Shown here piece after piece: positions 43,602-55,312 of a stretch of 64,000 bases of DNA. A program made the position numbers and the translations under genes. The stretch's first letter is position 1. Each line of letters begins with the position of its first letter. The stretch comes from Vicia villosa (taxonomy: Eukaryota > Streptophyta > Magnoliopsida > Fabales > Fabaceae). The stretch is from assembly GCF_029867415.1 (NCBI RefSeq), contig NC_081180.1, forward strand, positions 238,956,823-239,020,822. Direction: 5' to 3'. A model generated the notes under the pieces. That model had not been told where the DNA came from. It did no database searches and saw only the letters and a program-made list of their open reading frames with translations.

Positions 43602-45356
43602 AAATGGCGCCGTTGCCGGGGATTGGTGTTTTATTGAACTTGCATCGCAATAGTTTCTTTTGTTTTGAGTTATGTATATATCGCACATATTGTATAGTCT
43701 TACTTGTTTATATTTATACTTATAGCTGTGAATTTGTTATATCATTGTTTGTTCTTTTCACGTTTGCTTGTGTGTTGTTAGGAATAGCCGGACGGATGTA
43801 ACTTGAAGGAACTTTCTTTAATAACAGGCGTCGAGCTTACGACGTAAAACAAGCATGTTTATTCTTTTTAGTTTGTGTTTAGTTTAGGTAGTGTGATGCA
43901 GTTGTCTAAACAAATTTAGATCGGACCACTTCTTAAATTTCATATCTTAACTTTTAAATTTGTTTATACAATTTCATCCGGTCTTTTAGTTTGTGTATAT
44001 TAATAGTTGTGTGTTTGTCTTTGAGCTTTTTTTGAGTAGCTTGAGAAATTTAAGGTGATTTTCCAAGTTTGATCGTTTCGACTTGCGAGTGTATGGTAAT
44101 GATTTTGTTAAGGTTTTGTACACGTTCGAGGTATGTGTTTATCGCTTTATATACTTTAGCATATTCAGGATACTTAGGCTTTTTACAACTTTTATGCCAT
44201 TCATTCTTTTGTATACTTGTTCATTTGTAAATCACTTTAGTTCCTACCCTTTTTGTGAGGTAGCTTTCCATTATTTACATATGTTGGAGACCACATTCTT
44301 GTTCTAACTGGATTTTATTATGCTTAATCTTTTGTTTGTGTTGATTATATGAAAGCATGAAAAGGATCAAGGCATTTTTGTTTCATTTTGAGCACAACTA
44401 CCTTGGCCAAATAGACAATTCACCTTGTGAGTGTGTGATCATTAGTACCTCCTTTGAGCCTTTTTGTCAATGTCCATGTTGTTTTTGCTAAATGCTTGTC
44501 TATGAGTGTTTGGTTCTCATTTTTGTATGGATGTTGATTCTTTGTTTTCTTGAACCCTTAACCATGATTTTTGGTTTGAATTTTTATCTTGCCTTAGAAA
44601 GTAGGGAGTATTCACATTTTGATAATATGGTTGAATTCAAGTTGGGGAGAGAATGATTGTGTACTTATTGGTTGATTGCTATGAGGTTGAAAGAAAAAAA
44701 AATATGTGAAAAAAAGTGAAAAGAAAAAGAAAGAAAAAAGAGAAAATTTTTGAAAAAGAAAAAAAAAGAGTTTGAATAATTGTGCAAATAAGTATGGTGC
44801 TTTGGTGTGAAATGTGGGTTGATGAGGAAGTTTGATTGGAATTTTGTGTTTGAACTTTTGTGAGTTGATCACTCCCTTAGGTTTGGGCAAAATTTTGTTT
44901 CGATTAGCCTTAGGAATTATCCCTTTTTTGATAACCAAGCCACATTACAACCATGAAAAGTCCTTGTGATTCTTGCATTTGTGTTTTCAACATAATTTTT
45001 GGATGACTGCATAATTTAGTCTTTTGTTTGCAAGATTGTGGATGAGTGAAATTACCTTATTTTGTGTGTTTGTCATCTACCGATGATTTCATTTTGCTAG
45101 GTGTGATTCATTTTTGAACTAGTATTGTTTTAGAATGTTTGGTATATTATTTGTACTTTGCGTTTGTTTCATGTTTATGTTATCGTCGTAGTTTAGTGGT
45201 AAGTGTTTACTTTGTGTGTACCATTTTTCATATGAGCCATACATTTGTTTCCGTTTTTCAAAACTTGTCGATTCGTGATTCTTTGGTTGATCGCTTTCAT
45301 TTCTTTGAGTTGTTTGTTTCTTGTATGAGGACAAACAAGTATAAAGTTGGGGAGAG
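43602..45356 (+). other. Array internal region 1
   Basis: The region starts 'aaa' and the PBS TGGCGCCGTTGCCGGGGA at 43605-43622, the tRNA-Asp type used by Athila. It has no gag, pol or env. Blocks shared with the Athila 3' UTR, in the same order, are 'gtgagtgtgtgatc' (44428), 'tttgagcct' (44453), 'aagttggggagaga' (44639), a purine run (44690-44770), 'accaagccacattacaacc' (44935), 'gaggacaaaca' (45327) and the PPT 'ttggggagag' (45347-45356). Short ORFs here have no recognisable domain. Confidence 0.88.
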
Positions 45357-46762
45357 TGTTGAGTGCCAGAAATTCGTTATTTTTACTATTGTTTTGTGGC
45401 ACTTATCAATTCTTTTGTATTATATTCTCTGAATAATTCCCCGCTTTTTGTATAAATATGTATAAATAGGATTTAATTGAGTTTTTATTCATTTATATAC
45501 CATTTGATAGTTTTCTATTCATTTTGTAGATATCGAGTCGCTTTTGGAGCACGAGCAATAAAGTGCCAAAGACACGGCTTCAAAACGCGCAATTTTGAGC
45601 GACGGAACCAACGAATCGTCGAATAAATCTCAAAATCAAATAAAAATAAATCATCAATTTAGTTGATATTCATTCATTATTGGATAGAGCATGGAATAAG
45701 CTTTCCAACGCTTCGAACCGGGCGCAAATCGGAGTTACGGTTCTCGAGTTATGGCCGAAACAGTGCAGAATTTTTCTGCTACTGGTGTCACTCGCCGGGC
45801 GAAGGATTAGGCTCGCCGGGCGAGCCCGACTGGCCCAAAAATGTGATTTGCTATTGCCTGGAGTCGCCGGGCGAACCATTTTAGTCGCCGGGCGAAGCAG
45901 TGTCGGCAGAAAACGCAATAAAGCTGTTGGAAATCATTTTTTCAAGGATGGTTGGATATTTTAGAGCTTCAATCCATCCAATAGCATTTTTTGAGTGTAA
46001 TGATGCTAGAAAACACATTGGAGCTGTCAAATGGATGATCCGGGGTTGAATCCTTCATCAATCGGAGCCGACAAACCAGGAGATTTTTGGGTTTTTCTCC
46101 ATTTCTTCTCTTTGTAGTTTCTTTTGTGAGTTTTGTTATGTATATACTTTGATCTCATGTATATTTGTTGACTATTATGTTATATAAAGCTTGCTTTCAT
46201 ATTTTTATGGATTATTGTCTTAGATTGTTGCTTTGTTGCTATGTGTTTGAGTTGCTATAGAGATGTAGGGCTCTAATGCTTATCCTGGATGATTTTCTAT
46301 TAACTTAATTGCAGAGATGGATTAGGTTGATAATCACTTAGTGTCAGTGCTTAATGTGTCTGAGTGGTCGTGTTTGTCTGAGAGATCGACATTTACGGGA
46401 AGCTCGGATTTCTCATGTGTTGTTTAGGTGTCTGAGAGATCGTCACTTAGATAATTTTGTGGGTTGTGTTGTTGACATGTGGTAATATTGATAGGTTACA
46501 AGTTGAGTATATTCGGTCAACAAGTTTAAGTTTGTGAAGAGTAAATTATATGCAATACTTGATAGTTTCTTCTCTCTAAAGAATGAATTCTTTTTGTGTT
46601 AATATTTACTTTTCCATTTTTTATCTTTAACAAATTCAATCCAAACTCATAACTACGGAAACTGTTGAACGGCAGTTCAATGCACTAGTCCCTGTGGAGA
46701 CGATAATTTCCCGGATAAATACTTCCAAAACTTTTGTTGCTTGCCACTTTACCGCTCCAACA
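45357..46762 (+). repeat. Array LTR 2
   Basis: 1406 bp, with the same ends as LTR 1. I counted about seven substitutions relative to LTR 1, for example near 45576, 45853 and 46500. Confidence 0.95.
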
Positions 46763-48519
46763 AAATGGCGCCGTTGCCGGGGATTGGTGTTTTATTGAAC
46801 TTGCATCGCAATAGTTTCTTTTGTTTTGAGTTATGTATATATCGCACATATTGTATAGTCTTACTTGTTTATATTTATACTTATAGCTGTGAATTTGTTA
46901 TATCATTGTTTGTTCTTTTCACGTTTGCTTGTGTGTTGTTAGGAATAGCCGGACGGATGTAACTTGAAGGAACTTTCTTTAATAACAGGCGTCGAGCTTA
47001 CGACGTAAAACAAGCATGTTTATTCTTTTTAGTTTGTGTTTAGTTTAGGTAGTGTGATGCAGTTGTCTAAACAAATTTAGATCGGACCACTTCTTAAATT
47101 TCATATCTTAACTTTTAAATTTGTTTATACAATTTCATCCGGTCTTTTAGTTTGTGTATATTAATAGTTGTGTGTTTGTCTTTGAGCTTTTTTTGAGTAG
47201 CTTGAGAAATTTAAGGTGATTTTCCAAGTTTGATCGTTTCGACTTGCGAGTGTATGGTAATGATTTTGTTAAGGTTTTGTACACGTTCGAGGTATGTGTT
47301 TATCGCTTTATATACTTTAGCATATTCAGGATACTTAGGCTTTTTACAACTTTTATGCCATTCATTCTTTTTTATACTTGTTCATTTGTGAATCACTTTA
47401 GTTCCTACTCTTTTTGTGAGGTAGCTTTCCATTATTTACATATGTTGGAGACCACATTCTTGTTCTAACTGGATGTTATTATGCTTAATCTTTTGTTTGT
47501 GTTGATTATATGAAAGCATGAAAAGGATCAAGGCATTTTTGTTTCATTTTGAGCACAACTACCTTGGCCAAATAGACAATTCACCTTGTGAGTGTGTGAT
47601 CATTAGTACCTCCTTTGAGCCTTTTTGTCAATGTCCATGTTGTTTTTGCTAAATGCTTGTCTATGAGTGTTTGGTTCTCATTTTTGTATGGATGTGGATT
47701 CTTTGTTTTCTTGAACCCTTAACCATGATTTTTGGTTTGAATTTTTATCTTGCCTTAGAAAGTAGGGAGTATTCACATTTTGATAATATGGTTGAATTCA
47801 AGTTGGGGAGAGAATGATTGTGTACTTATTGGTTGATTGCTATGAGGTTGAAAGAAAAAAAAATATGTGAAAAAAAAGTGAAAAGAAAAAGAAAGAAAAA
47901 AGAGAAAAGTTTTGAAAAAGAAAAAAAAAAGAGTTTGAATAATTGTGCAAGTAAGTATGGTGCTTTGGTGTGAAATGTGGGTTGATGAGGAAGTTTGATT
48001 GGAATTTTGTGTTTGAACTTTTGTGAGTTGATCACTCCCTTAGGTTTGGGCAAAATTTTGTTTCGATTAGCCTTAGGAATTATCCCTTGTTTGATAACCA
48101 AGCCACATTACAACCATGAAAAGTCCTTGTGATTCTTGCATTTGTGTTTTCAACATAATTTTTGGATGACTGCATAATTTAGTCTTTTGTTTGCAAGATT
48201 GTGGATGAGTGAAATTACCTTATTTTGTGTGTTTGTCATCTACCGATGATTTCATTTTGCTAGGTGTGATTCATTTTTGAACTAGTATTGTTTTAGAATG
48301 TTTGGTATATTATTTGTACTTTGCGTTTGTTTCATGTTTATGTTATCGTCGTAGTTTAGTGGTAAGTGTTTACTTTGTGTGTACCATTTTTCATATGAGC
48401 CATACATTTGTTTCCGTTTTTCAAAACTTGTCGATTCGTGATTCTTTGGTTGATCGCTTTCATTTCTTTGAGTTGTTTGTTTCTTGTATGAGGACAAACA
48501 AGTATAAAGTTGGGGAGAG
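46763..48519 (+). other. Array internal region 2
   Basis: Nearly identical to internal region 1 (1757 against 1755 bp, the difference lying in the A-runs of the purine tract). The PBS is at 46766-46783 and the PPT at 48510-48519. Confidence 0.9.
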
Positions 48520-49925
48520 TGTTGAGTGCCAGAAATTCGTTATTTTTACTATTGTTTTGTGGCACTTATCAATTCTTTTGTATTATATTCTCTGAATAAT
48601 TCCCCGCTTTTTGTATAAATATGTATAAATAGGATTTAATTGAGTTTTTATTCATTTATATACCATTTGATAGTTTTCTATTCATTTTGTAGATATCGAG
48701 TCGCTTTTGGAGCACGAGCAATAAAGTGCCAAAGACACGGCCTCAAAATGCGCAATTTTGAGCGACGGAACCAACGAATCGTCGAATAAATCTCAAAATC
48801 AAATAAAAATAAATCATCAATTTAGTTGATATTCATTCATTATTGGATAGAGCATGGAATAAGCTTTCCAACGCTTCGAACCGGGCGCAAATCGGAGTTA
48901 CGGTTCTCGAGTTATGGCCGAAACAGTGCAGAATTTTTCTGCTACTGGTGTCACTCGCCGGGCGAAGGATTAGGCTCGCCGGGCGAGCCCGACTGGCCCA
49001 AATATGTGATTTGCTACTGCCTGGAGTCGCTGGGCGAACCATTTTAGTCGCCGGGCGAAGCAGTGTCGGCAGAAAACGCAATAAAGCTGTTGGAAATCAT
49101 TTTTTCAAAGATGGTTGGATATTTTAGAGCTCCAATCCATCCAATAGCATTTTTTGAGTGTAATGATGCTAGAAAACACATTGGAGCTGTCAAATGGATG
49201 ATCCAGGGTTGAATCCTTCATCAATCGAAGCCGACAAACCGGGAGATTTTTGGGTTTTTCTCCATTTCTTCTCTTTGTAGTTTCTTTTGTGAGTTTTGTT
49301 ATGTATATACTTTGATCTCATGTATATTTGTTGACTATTATGTTATATAAAGCTTGCTTTCATATTTTTATGGATTATTGTCTTAGATTGTTGCTTTGTT
49401 GCTATGTGTTTGAGTTGCTATAGAGATGTAGGGCTCTAATACTTATCCTGGATGATTTTCTATTAACTTAATTGCAGAGATGGATTAGGTTGATAATCAC
49501 TTAGTGTCAGTGCTTAATGTGTCTGAGTGGTCGTGTTTGTCTGAGAGATCGACATTTACGGGAAGCTCGGATTTCTCATGTGTTGTTTAGGTGTCTGAGA
49601 GATCGTCACTTAGATAATTTTGTGGGTTGTGTTGTTGACATGTGGTAATATTGATAGGTTACAAGTTGAGTATATTCGGTCAATAAGTTTAAGTTTATGA
49701 AGAGTAGATTATATGCAATACTTGATAGTTTCTTCTCTCTAAATAATGAATTCTTTTTGTGTTAATATTTACTTTTCCATTTTTTATCTTTAACAAATTC
49801 AATCCAAACTCATAACTATGGAAACTGTTGAACGGCAGTTCAATGCACTAGTCCCTGTGGAGACGATAATTTCCCGGATAAATACTTCCAAAACTTTTGT
49901 TGCTTGCCGCTTTACCGCTCCAACA
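48520..49925 (+). repeat. Array LTR 3
   Basis: 1406 bp. It has about a dozen substitutions relative to LTR 1, so it is the most diverged of the three. It is followed by ATCAT and the LINE ORF2 sequence, with no PBS. Confidence 0.95.
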
Positions 49926-52045
49926 ATCATCAAGCTAACAGAATCTATGTCTCCCCTGCAGAACAACAATATATCATCAGCAAAGATTAGGTTACTCAGG
50001 CCAAGTTTCTTACATTTTGAGTGAAAGTGGAAGGTAGGGTTGCTCTGCATTTTGACAAGAAGTCTATTGTGGTACTCCATCATTAAGACAAACAAGAGTG
50101 GGGATAGGGGATCCCCTTATCTGATCCCTCTGCAGGCCTTCATAGAATTAGTCATTTGCCCATTTACATTAAACACATAAGAAACTGTAGTAACTGTTGA
50201 CATGATCCAGCCTATGAATCTGTTTGGAAATCCCATCTCCATCATTATACAATTGAGGGCCCTCCAGTCAACCATGTCATAGGCCTTCTGGAGGTCCAGT
50301 TGCATCATACATCTTGGAGTTCCATACTTCCTGCCATAACCTTTAATAACTTCATAAGCAAGCATTATGTTGTTATGGATCTGCTGGCCAGGAATGAAGG
50401 CAGCCTGACACAAACTGACATTGCTTTGAAGCACCTTACCAAGTCTTGCAGTGAGAATTGTAGCAATGATTTTGTAGAATTTGGTACAACCTGCTATTGG
50501 CCTATACTCCTTGATAGTGCTAGCAGAGGCATGTTTAGGAATCAAAGTCACCATAGTTTGGTTGAATTTACTATGCAGGATCCCATTATCAAAAAACTCA
50601 TGGATTTCTGCCACCACATCAGCTTTTATAGTAGTCCAACTAGCTTTGTAAAATTTGGCACCATAGCCATCATGCCCAGGACTCTTAAGGTCTCCTATAC
50701 CTTTAAGTGCAGTCTCTATTTCCTTCATGGTAATGTTCCCTTGCAAGAATGTCCTCTGATCCCATGTGAGTTGTTTGCCAGCCCTCATTGCCTGGATATC
50801 TATGGATGTGTGTACCTGGCTATCAGATCCCATTAACCCACCATAAAACTCCATAATCTCCTTTATTATGTCTGCCTGGCTAGTGGCTACAGAACCATCA
50901 GCCCTCTTGAGCATAGAAATTGTTTTCCTCTTCTGCTTGGCCTTCAATTGAGCATAGAAGAAAGCAGTGTTGTCATCCCCTCTCCTCAGCCAATCCACCT
51001 TAGTTAATTGTCTTAGTTTGGAGTCCTCCATAGCATTCCATTTAAGCAATTCATCAGTAATTCTCTTGATATTATCAATCAGATCACCATCCAGCCTATT
51101 ATTCCTCAAGCTATTCTGGGCTACCAACAGATCCACCCTGAGCTTCTCAATGTTCCTCTTAATGTCATTCTTTGGTGTATGCAATCTCCTTAGGTCTCTT
51201 TGTAATCTCTGCAATTTATACCACAAAACACCCATAGGTCTACCTCTAGCAGGCTTGAACCAGCTATGTTGCACAGTAGAATCATAGTCATCAAGCTCAG
51301 TCAAATAGTTGCTGAATCTAAAAATTCTGGAATTAATTCTGACCTTTGGGATTGATATATGCAGAAGAGCATGGTCAGATATGCTAGGAGGGTGGATGTG
51401 CAGAACAGCATCAGCATTCTCTTGGAACCATTGGACATTTGCAAGAACCCTATCAATTCTTGAGTAGATAGGATTCCTACTCTGCTTGTTTGACCATGTG
51501 AAGAATTCCCCAGTGCTATCCATTTCACCCAGCCCTGTGTCATTCATCATGCATTGAAAATCCTCATACTCTTTTTCAGTCACAAGGTTGCCACCTTCTC
51601 TGTCTCTGGAAGTTAGAACATTGTTAAAATCTCCTACCACACACCAGGGCCCCTGCTGAGATTTGAACAACCCATCCAGATTCTTCCACAAAATTCTCCT
51701 TTGATCCAATTGGTTATGAGCATATATTGCTGTCAACTAATATCTAAAGGTACCATCATTACCATATATACCACAATGAACATATTGACTAGAGGTTTTA
51801 ATAACTTTGAGATCAATATTGTTATCATTCCAATGTATCCAAATACGACCATTAGTATGAGCAGTGTAATTATCAGCATAGCTACCAGGTAGATGAAGTT
51901 TAGCCCTAACCTTCTCGGCATTATTTCTCTTTACTCTTGTTTCAATAAGTATACTAATATCAGGCCTAAGCTCATGGAGATGGGAGCTAATCTCCTTTAG
52001 CTTGCCTATATTATTCAACCCCCTTGTGTTCCAAGATACTATCAT
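49926..52045 (-). pseudogene. LINE ORF2 N-terminal part: endonuclease and reverse transcriptase
   Basis: The start is ATG at 52045, overlapping the ORF1 stop. The apurinic-like endonuclease shows 'SWNTRGLNN', 'LIETRVK', 'GDFNNVL', 'SRIDRVLAN' and the catalytic SDH in 'ISDHALLHI'. RT follows with 'SPGHDGYGAKFYKASW', 'TLIPKHASASTIKEYRPI', 'AAFIPGQQIHNN', 'QLDLQKAYDMVDW', 'GDPLSP' and the FADD active site (about 49973-49984). In-frame stops are TAG at 51737-51739 and TAA at 50117-50119, the latter just before GDPLSP where a glutamine is usual. The LTR array inserted about 16 codons after FADD. Confidence 0.92.
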
Positions 52046-53157
52046 GAGGTGCTACCTATGCCTAGTGGATCATTCAAAACCCCTAGGACATCAAATCCAT
52101 TATCACAGGCTATTTCATTAGGAGGATCAGTGTACACAATCTTTTTCTTACCTCTGTCACCATTAGATTTTGCCACAGTTGTCCATTGTTGTTCCTCTAC
52201 TTGAGCAGTCTCCACAATGGTAGGAGTATCCGATGTCAGCTCCTTGGTATCAGGTGGTTTTGGCCGCCAAACTTTCCTCTGCTTCTCTATTCCACAAGTA
52301 TGCCCAACTTTCTGGCATTTGTCACAAAATCTTGGCCGCCACTCATATTCAATTTGTTGTTTCAATTTTCTCCCTTCAAGATCCTTAATGGTTATTTCAT
52401 CAGTTAACTTTCTTGTAATATCAACTTCCACTAGGATCCGGACATAGGATACCCATAATTTGTGAGCTGTGCACTCATCTGTAACCAAAGGTACTCCCAA
52501 TATACTTCCAATCTTATTCAGGCTTCGAGCACCCCACAGGTGAAGAGGTAATTTCGGTAGCTTGATCCAAATGGGGAGTGTTCGGAGTAGATCCTCTTTC
52601 ACATTGTAATCTGGTCTCCATTCTTTGATAATAAGGGGAATGTTGCGAAGTGTATAAGGCCCCTTCATCATCACAGCATCCATATCGTCATGACTCTTGA
52701 ATCGCAGCAGAAAATAACCATCCTCGTGGTAGTACATATCTGGCAACGAGACAAAGTTCCAGGTCTTCGCCATGAAGTTCTTAATCACATTCATACTGAG
52801 GTCTTCACCCAATCCGTATAGCACAAGGGTATTTTCCCAGAATCTCAGCTCTGATGAGACATCTTCATCTTCAATTTCAACATCAAATTCCCCTTCAATA
52901 CTGTATGGAGAAACGTAAGCCATGGCCATACCTTTTATAGGGTTTCTATTCTCATTCAGAATATCCACCCAAAGCTTTGGGGATTCCTTCTTCTCAGCTT
53001 GGGATTCCATCTCCGGTTGTTTCACGATGTTCTCAGTATGCGTAGGCTCATCTGGTCGTGGTGGAGTAACTACCACCGGCTGACTCACCGGTGTGGCAGG
53101 GATTCGAGGTGACATCGGTACCGCAGTTTTCGGACGCCCCCGTCCTCTCTTCACCAT
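52042..53157 (-). CDS. LINE ORF1 protein (DUF4283 and CCHC-type zinc knuckle)
   Basis: An intact 371-codon frame from ATG 53157. A proline-rich basic N-terminus (MVKRGRGRPKTAVP) precedes a DUF4283 domain with 'WENTLVLYGLGEDLSMNVIK', 'GYFLLRFKSHDDMDAVM' and 'RTLPIWIKLPKLPLHLW'. A zinc-knuckle segment 'FCDKCQKVGHTC' (zf-CCHC_4 style) follows. This is the usual ORF1 of plant L1-like LINEs, an RNA-binding partner of ORF2 in the ribonucleoprotein. It is uninterrupted, unlike ORF2, but could equally be a recently dead copy. Confidence 0.88.
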   Translation of the reverse strand: MVKRGRGRPKTAVPMSPRIPATPVSQPVVVTPPRPDEPTHTENIVKQPEMESQAEKKESPKLWVDILNENRNPIKGMAMAYVSPYSIEGEFDVEIEDEDVSSELRFWENTLVLYGLGEDLSMNVIKNFMAKTWNFVSLPDMYYHEDGYFLLRFKSHDDMDAVMMKGPYTLRNIPLIIKEWRPDYNVKEDLLRTLPIWIKLPKLPLHLWGARSLNKIGSILGVPLVTDECTAHKLWVSYVRILVEVDITRKLTDEITIKDLEGRKLKQQIEYEWRPRFCDKCQKVGHTCGIEKQRKVWRPKPPDTKELTSDTPTIVETAQVEEQQWTTVAKSNGDRGKKKIVYTDPPNEIACDNGFDVLGVLNDPLGIGSTS

Positions 53158-54890
53158 CTTATTTTTTTAACTTCCAACTACTATTATTATGTGGAGACCT
53201 ATTGAGTAGGCTCATATGCTCATAATGTTTACTTCTATCTACACGTTTCTAAAACATCTCAATGCAAATAACCATTAAATAATCAACATATATTCCAAAT
53301 TCCAAATCCTCATGTTAACTCAAAAGATTTTGTATTCAACACTTAATAAAGTTTTTTTCAGGTTTCTAATAATACATTTATTTTTCTTTTATTTGAAAGC
53401 ATAAAGTTAAAACTTTTGCATAACTTTATTAAATCCAACTTATTTATAAATAAACAACCTAAAACCATAGGAGGTATGAATATCAAATTCAAGACATGGG
53501 CTTAATTTCTTCCAATTCACATCCATTTTTACTCAATAAATTAGTGATATTTTTGTAGAATGAAATCATTTATATTCTATTAAGTAGAATGAAATCTTTT
53601 TGTGTCGTATCTTATTTATTTCATTAATCAATATATTCTTTTCATTCAATTTATTTTATTATATATTGAATTAGAGGTCTATTTTATACATTTTCTACAA
53701 AAGTAATTATGGTAATAGTTCGAAAAAAAATTTTATGAATTTTTTCTATGATCCAAATATTTTTATTAAGATAAATAGAAGATATTTATGGTAATAATTC
53801 GTACATATTTTTTTACGGGCCGACAAAATATTTACTTAAATTGATTAGATATTAGAGATCATATGTTTAATGACTTCTAAATTACTATATAACACGATCT
53901 CTTCGTTCCCAAAAAAAATAAATAAATAGAAACACACAATTCAGTATCTCTCTTCTCTTTAACTTCATGAAAAGAAAATATTTGAATGTAACATTTTTTT
54001 AATAGGACATGAAGAATATTTTTGAATTATAAGTATTTAATAGTTATAAATTATTAGGAAATTAAATTACAAGTAGGGACATAAAAATTTAAAATTGGGA
54101 TTAGATTTTTCTCACGTAAAAATGGAAGGATAAGATTTCAGTTTAAAATTGAGATTAAAATTTTCTCACGTAAAAATTAATTAATTTACTTACCAAATTC
54201 GATTTTATTTTATTTTTTATAATTTACTTATCACATTCAATTTTTCAAAAAATTTTCTTTTAGTTTTTCAACCATGGTTATTTATACAACTTAACTATGT
54301 TTAAATTTATTTTATATTAGATAATAAAATCATATAATATCAACATAATCCATAAATTTACAATATAGAAGAATTTAAAAATTATAGCCATGCTCGATGG
54401 GCCGAACCTATTTTTCTAACGGACCGACAAAATATTTACTTAAATTGAACAGATATTAGAGATCATTTATTTAATAACTTCTGAATTACTATAGCGTATA
54501 ACTTCTAAATTACTACACAAATTTAACAAACATAATATTATTTAATTTATTAAATCTAATCAAATTATTAAACCAATATGTTTTTTTGGTATATAATATA
54601 TTTTATTTTATAATATTTGTTAATAGAAATTGTAAAATTAAAATTATAAACAATTGTAAAAATTACAGGCATGCCCGACGGGACAAACATGTTTTTCTAC
54701 CATATATTTGGTTTAATAGCAATTAATAAATCTATATATATCCTGACAACTACTACAACTTAATAAATTAAATTAATATCTGTATGACAATCAACATTGA
54801 AATTTTTTTTCTGTTAATTCGTATAAATTAAATATACATTTTTCAATCATAACTATATAATATTTATTTAATATTCATCGACTTTACGTG
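53158..54890 (+). mobile_element. Probable non-autonomous Helitron body, AT-rich
   Basis: No coding potential. A direct repeat of about 75 bp ('cgacaaaatatttacttaaa' onward) lies at 53820-53895 and 54421-54495. 'catgctcgatggg' (54391) and 'catgcccgacggg' (54671) are further related words. The 5' TC end could not be located, so how much of this stretch belongs to the Helitron ending at 54920 is uncertain. Confidence 0.4.
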
Positions 54891-54920
54891 ACCCGTGCGA
54901 ATGCACGGGTCCTTTACTAG
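54891..54920 (+). mobile_element. Helitron 3' terminus
   Basis: ACCCGTGCGAATGCACGGGT (54891-54910) is a hairpin, followed by 'cctttactag'. The element ends CTAG at 54920 and is followed by T, matching the Helitron rule of a hairpin about ten bases before CTRR and insertion before T. Confidence 0.85.
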
Positions 54921-55312
54921 TTACGAACTAAAAGATAAAATTTAACTCAACGTAAAAAATTTTGAACTGCATTTCAAAATCAAAAATATTTGATAAAGTT
55001 GAGGGGGAAAATGCACCATACTACTTACTATTGTCAAACATAAAGTGATTATAGAAAAGCACCCAATTTTTAATAGCAATAGTGTATTTTAAAAGGGACT
55101 CTTTTCATGAATAACTCAATTAAATTTTTTTCTTATACACAAATCTTTTAGGGAACAATTTGAAATTGAAATCTATCCTAAAATCAGGAGAATTAATCTT
55201 CCTATAAATGTTGATTCTAATAAAAAATAATAGTTAATTAATTACATTAAAATCTAATCTTAATGAGGTGTGCAAAATAGAATCATTTTACTCTGTATTG
55301 ATTATTCCACAC
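54921..55312 (-). repeat. Probable 3' LTR remnant of the copia element
   Basis: On the minus strand a purine tract 'acgaggggg' is followed by TGTGGAATAATCAATACAGA, a plausible LTR start at 55312. The rest runs to the Helitron end, which may have truncated it. The LTR end was not identified. Confidence 0.45.

Larger units (their letters stand above)
42196..49925 (+). mobile_element. Triple-LTR array of a non-autonomous Athila-like element
   Basis: The structure is LTR-internal-LTR-internal-LTR: three 1406-bp LTRs and two internal regions of 1755 and 1757 bp. A single exact ATCAT duplication flanks the whole (42191-42195 and 49926-49930), so one insertion into the LINE was later expanded, most simply by unequal recombination between LTRs. 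The internal regions lack gag, pol and env but keep a tRNA-Asp-type PBS, Athila-like 3' untranslated blocks and a PPT. The LTRs differ at only a handful of positions, so the insertion is recent compared with the rest of the window. Confidence 0.95.
49926..53157 (-). mobile_element. L1-like LINE, 5' part (ORF1 and start of ORF2)
   Basis: The order on the minus strand is ORF1 (53157 to 52042) then ORF2 (from 52045), joined by an ATGA overlap. It is cut at 49926 by the array and resumes at 42195. The 5' UTR boundary above 53157 could not be set, and no target duplication matching the sequence beside the A-tail was found. Confidence 0.9.

Noticed and set aside
42502..49127. Three repeated sets of 73-97-codon ORFs in the array LTRs as genes
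   Set aside because: Identical ORFs on both strands follow from LTR repetition; none has a domain or codon bias.
40864..53200. Target duplication for the split LINE
   Set aside because: The sequence beside the A-tail (aacaaatgtccac) was not found near the LINE 5' end, so no duplication is claimed.
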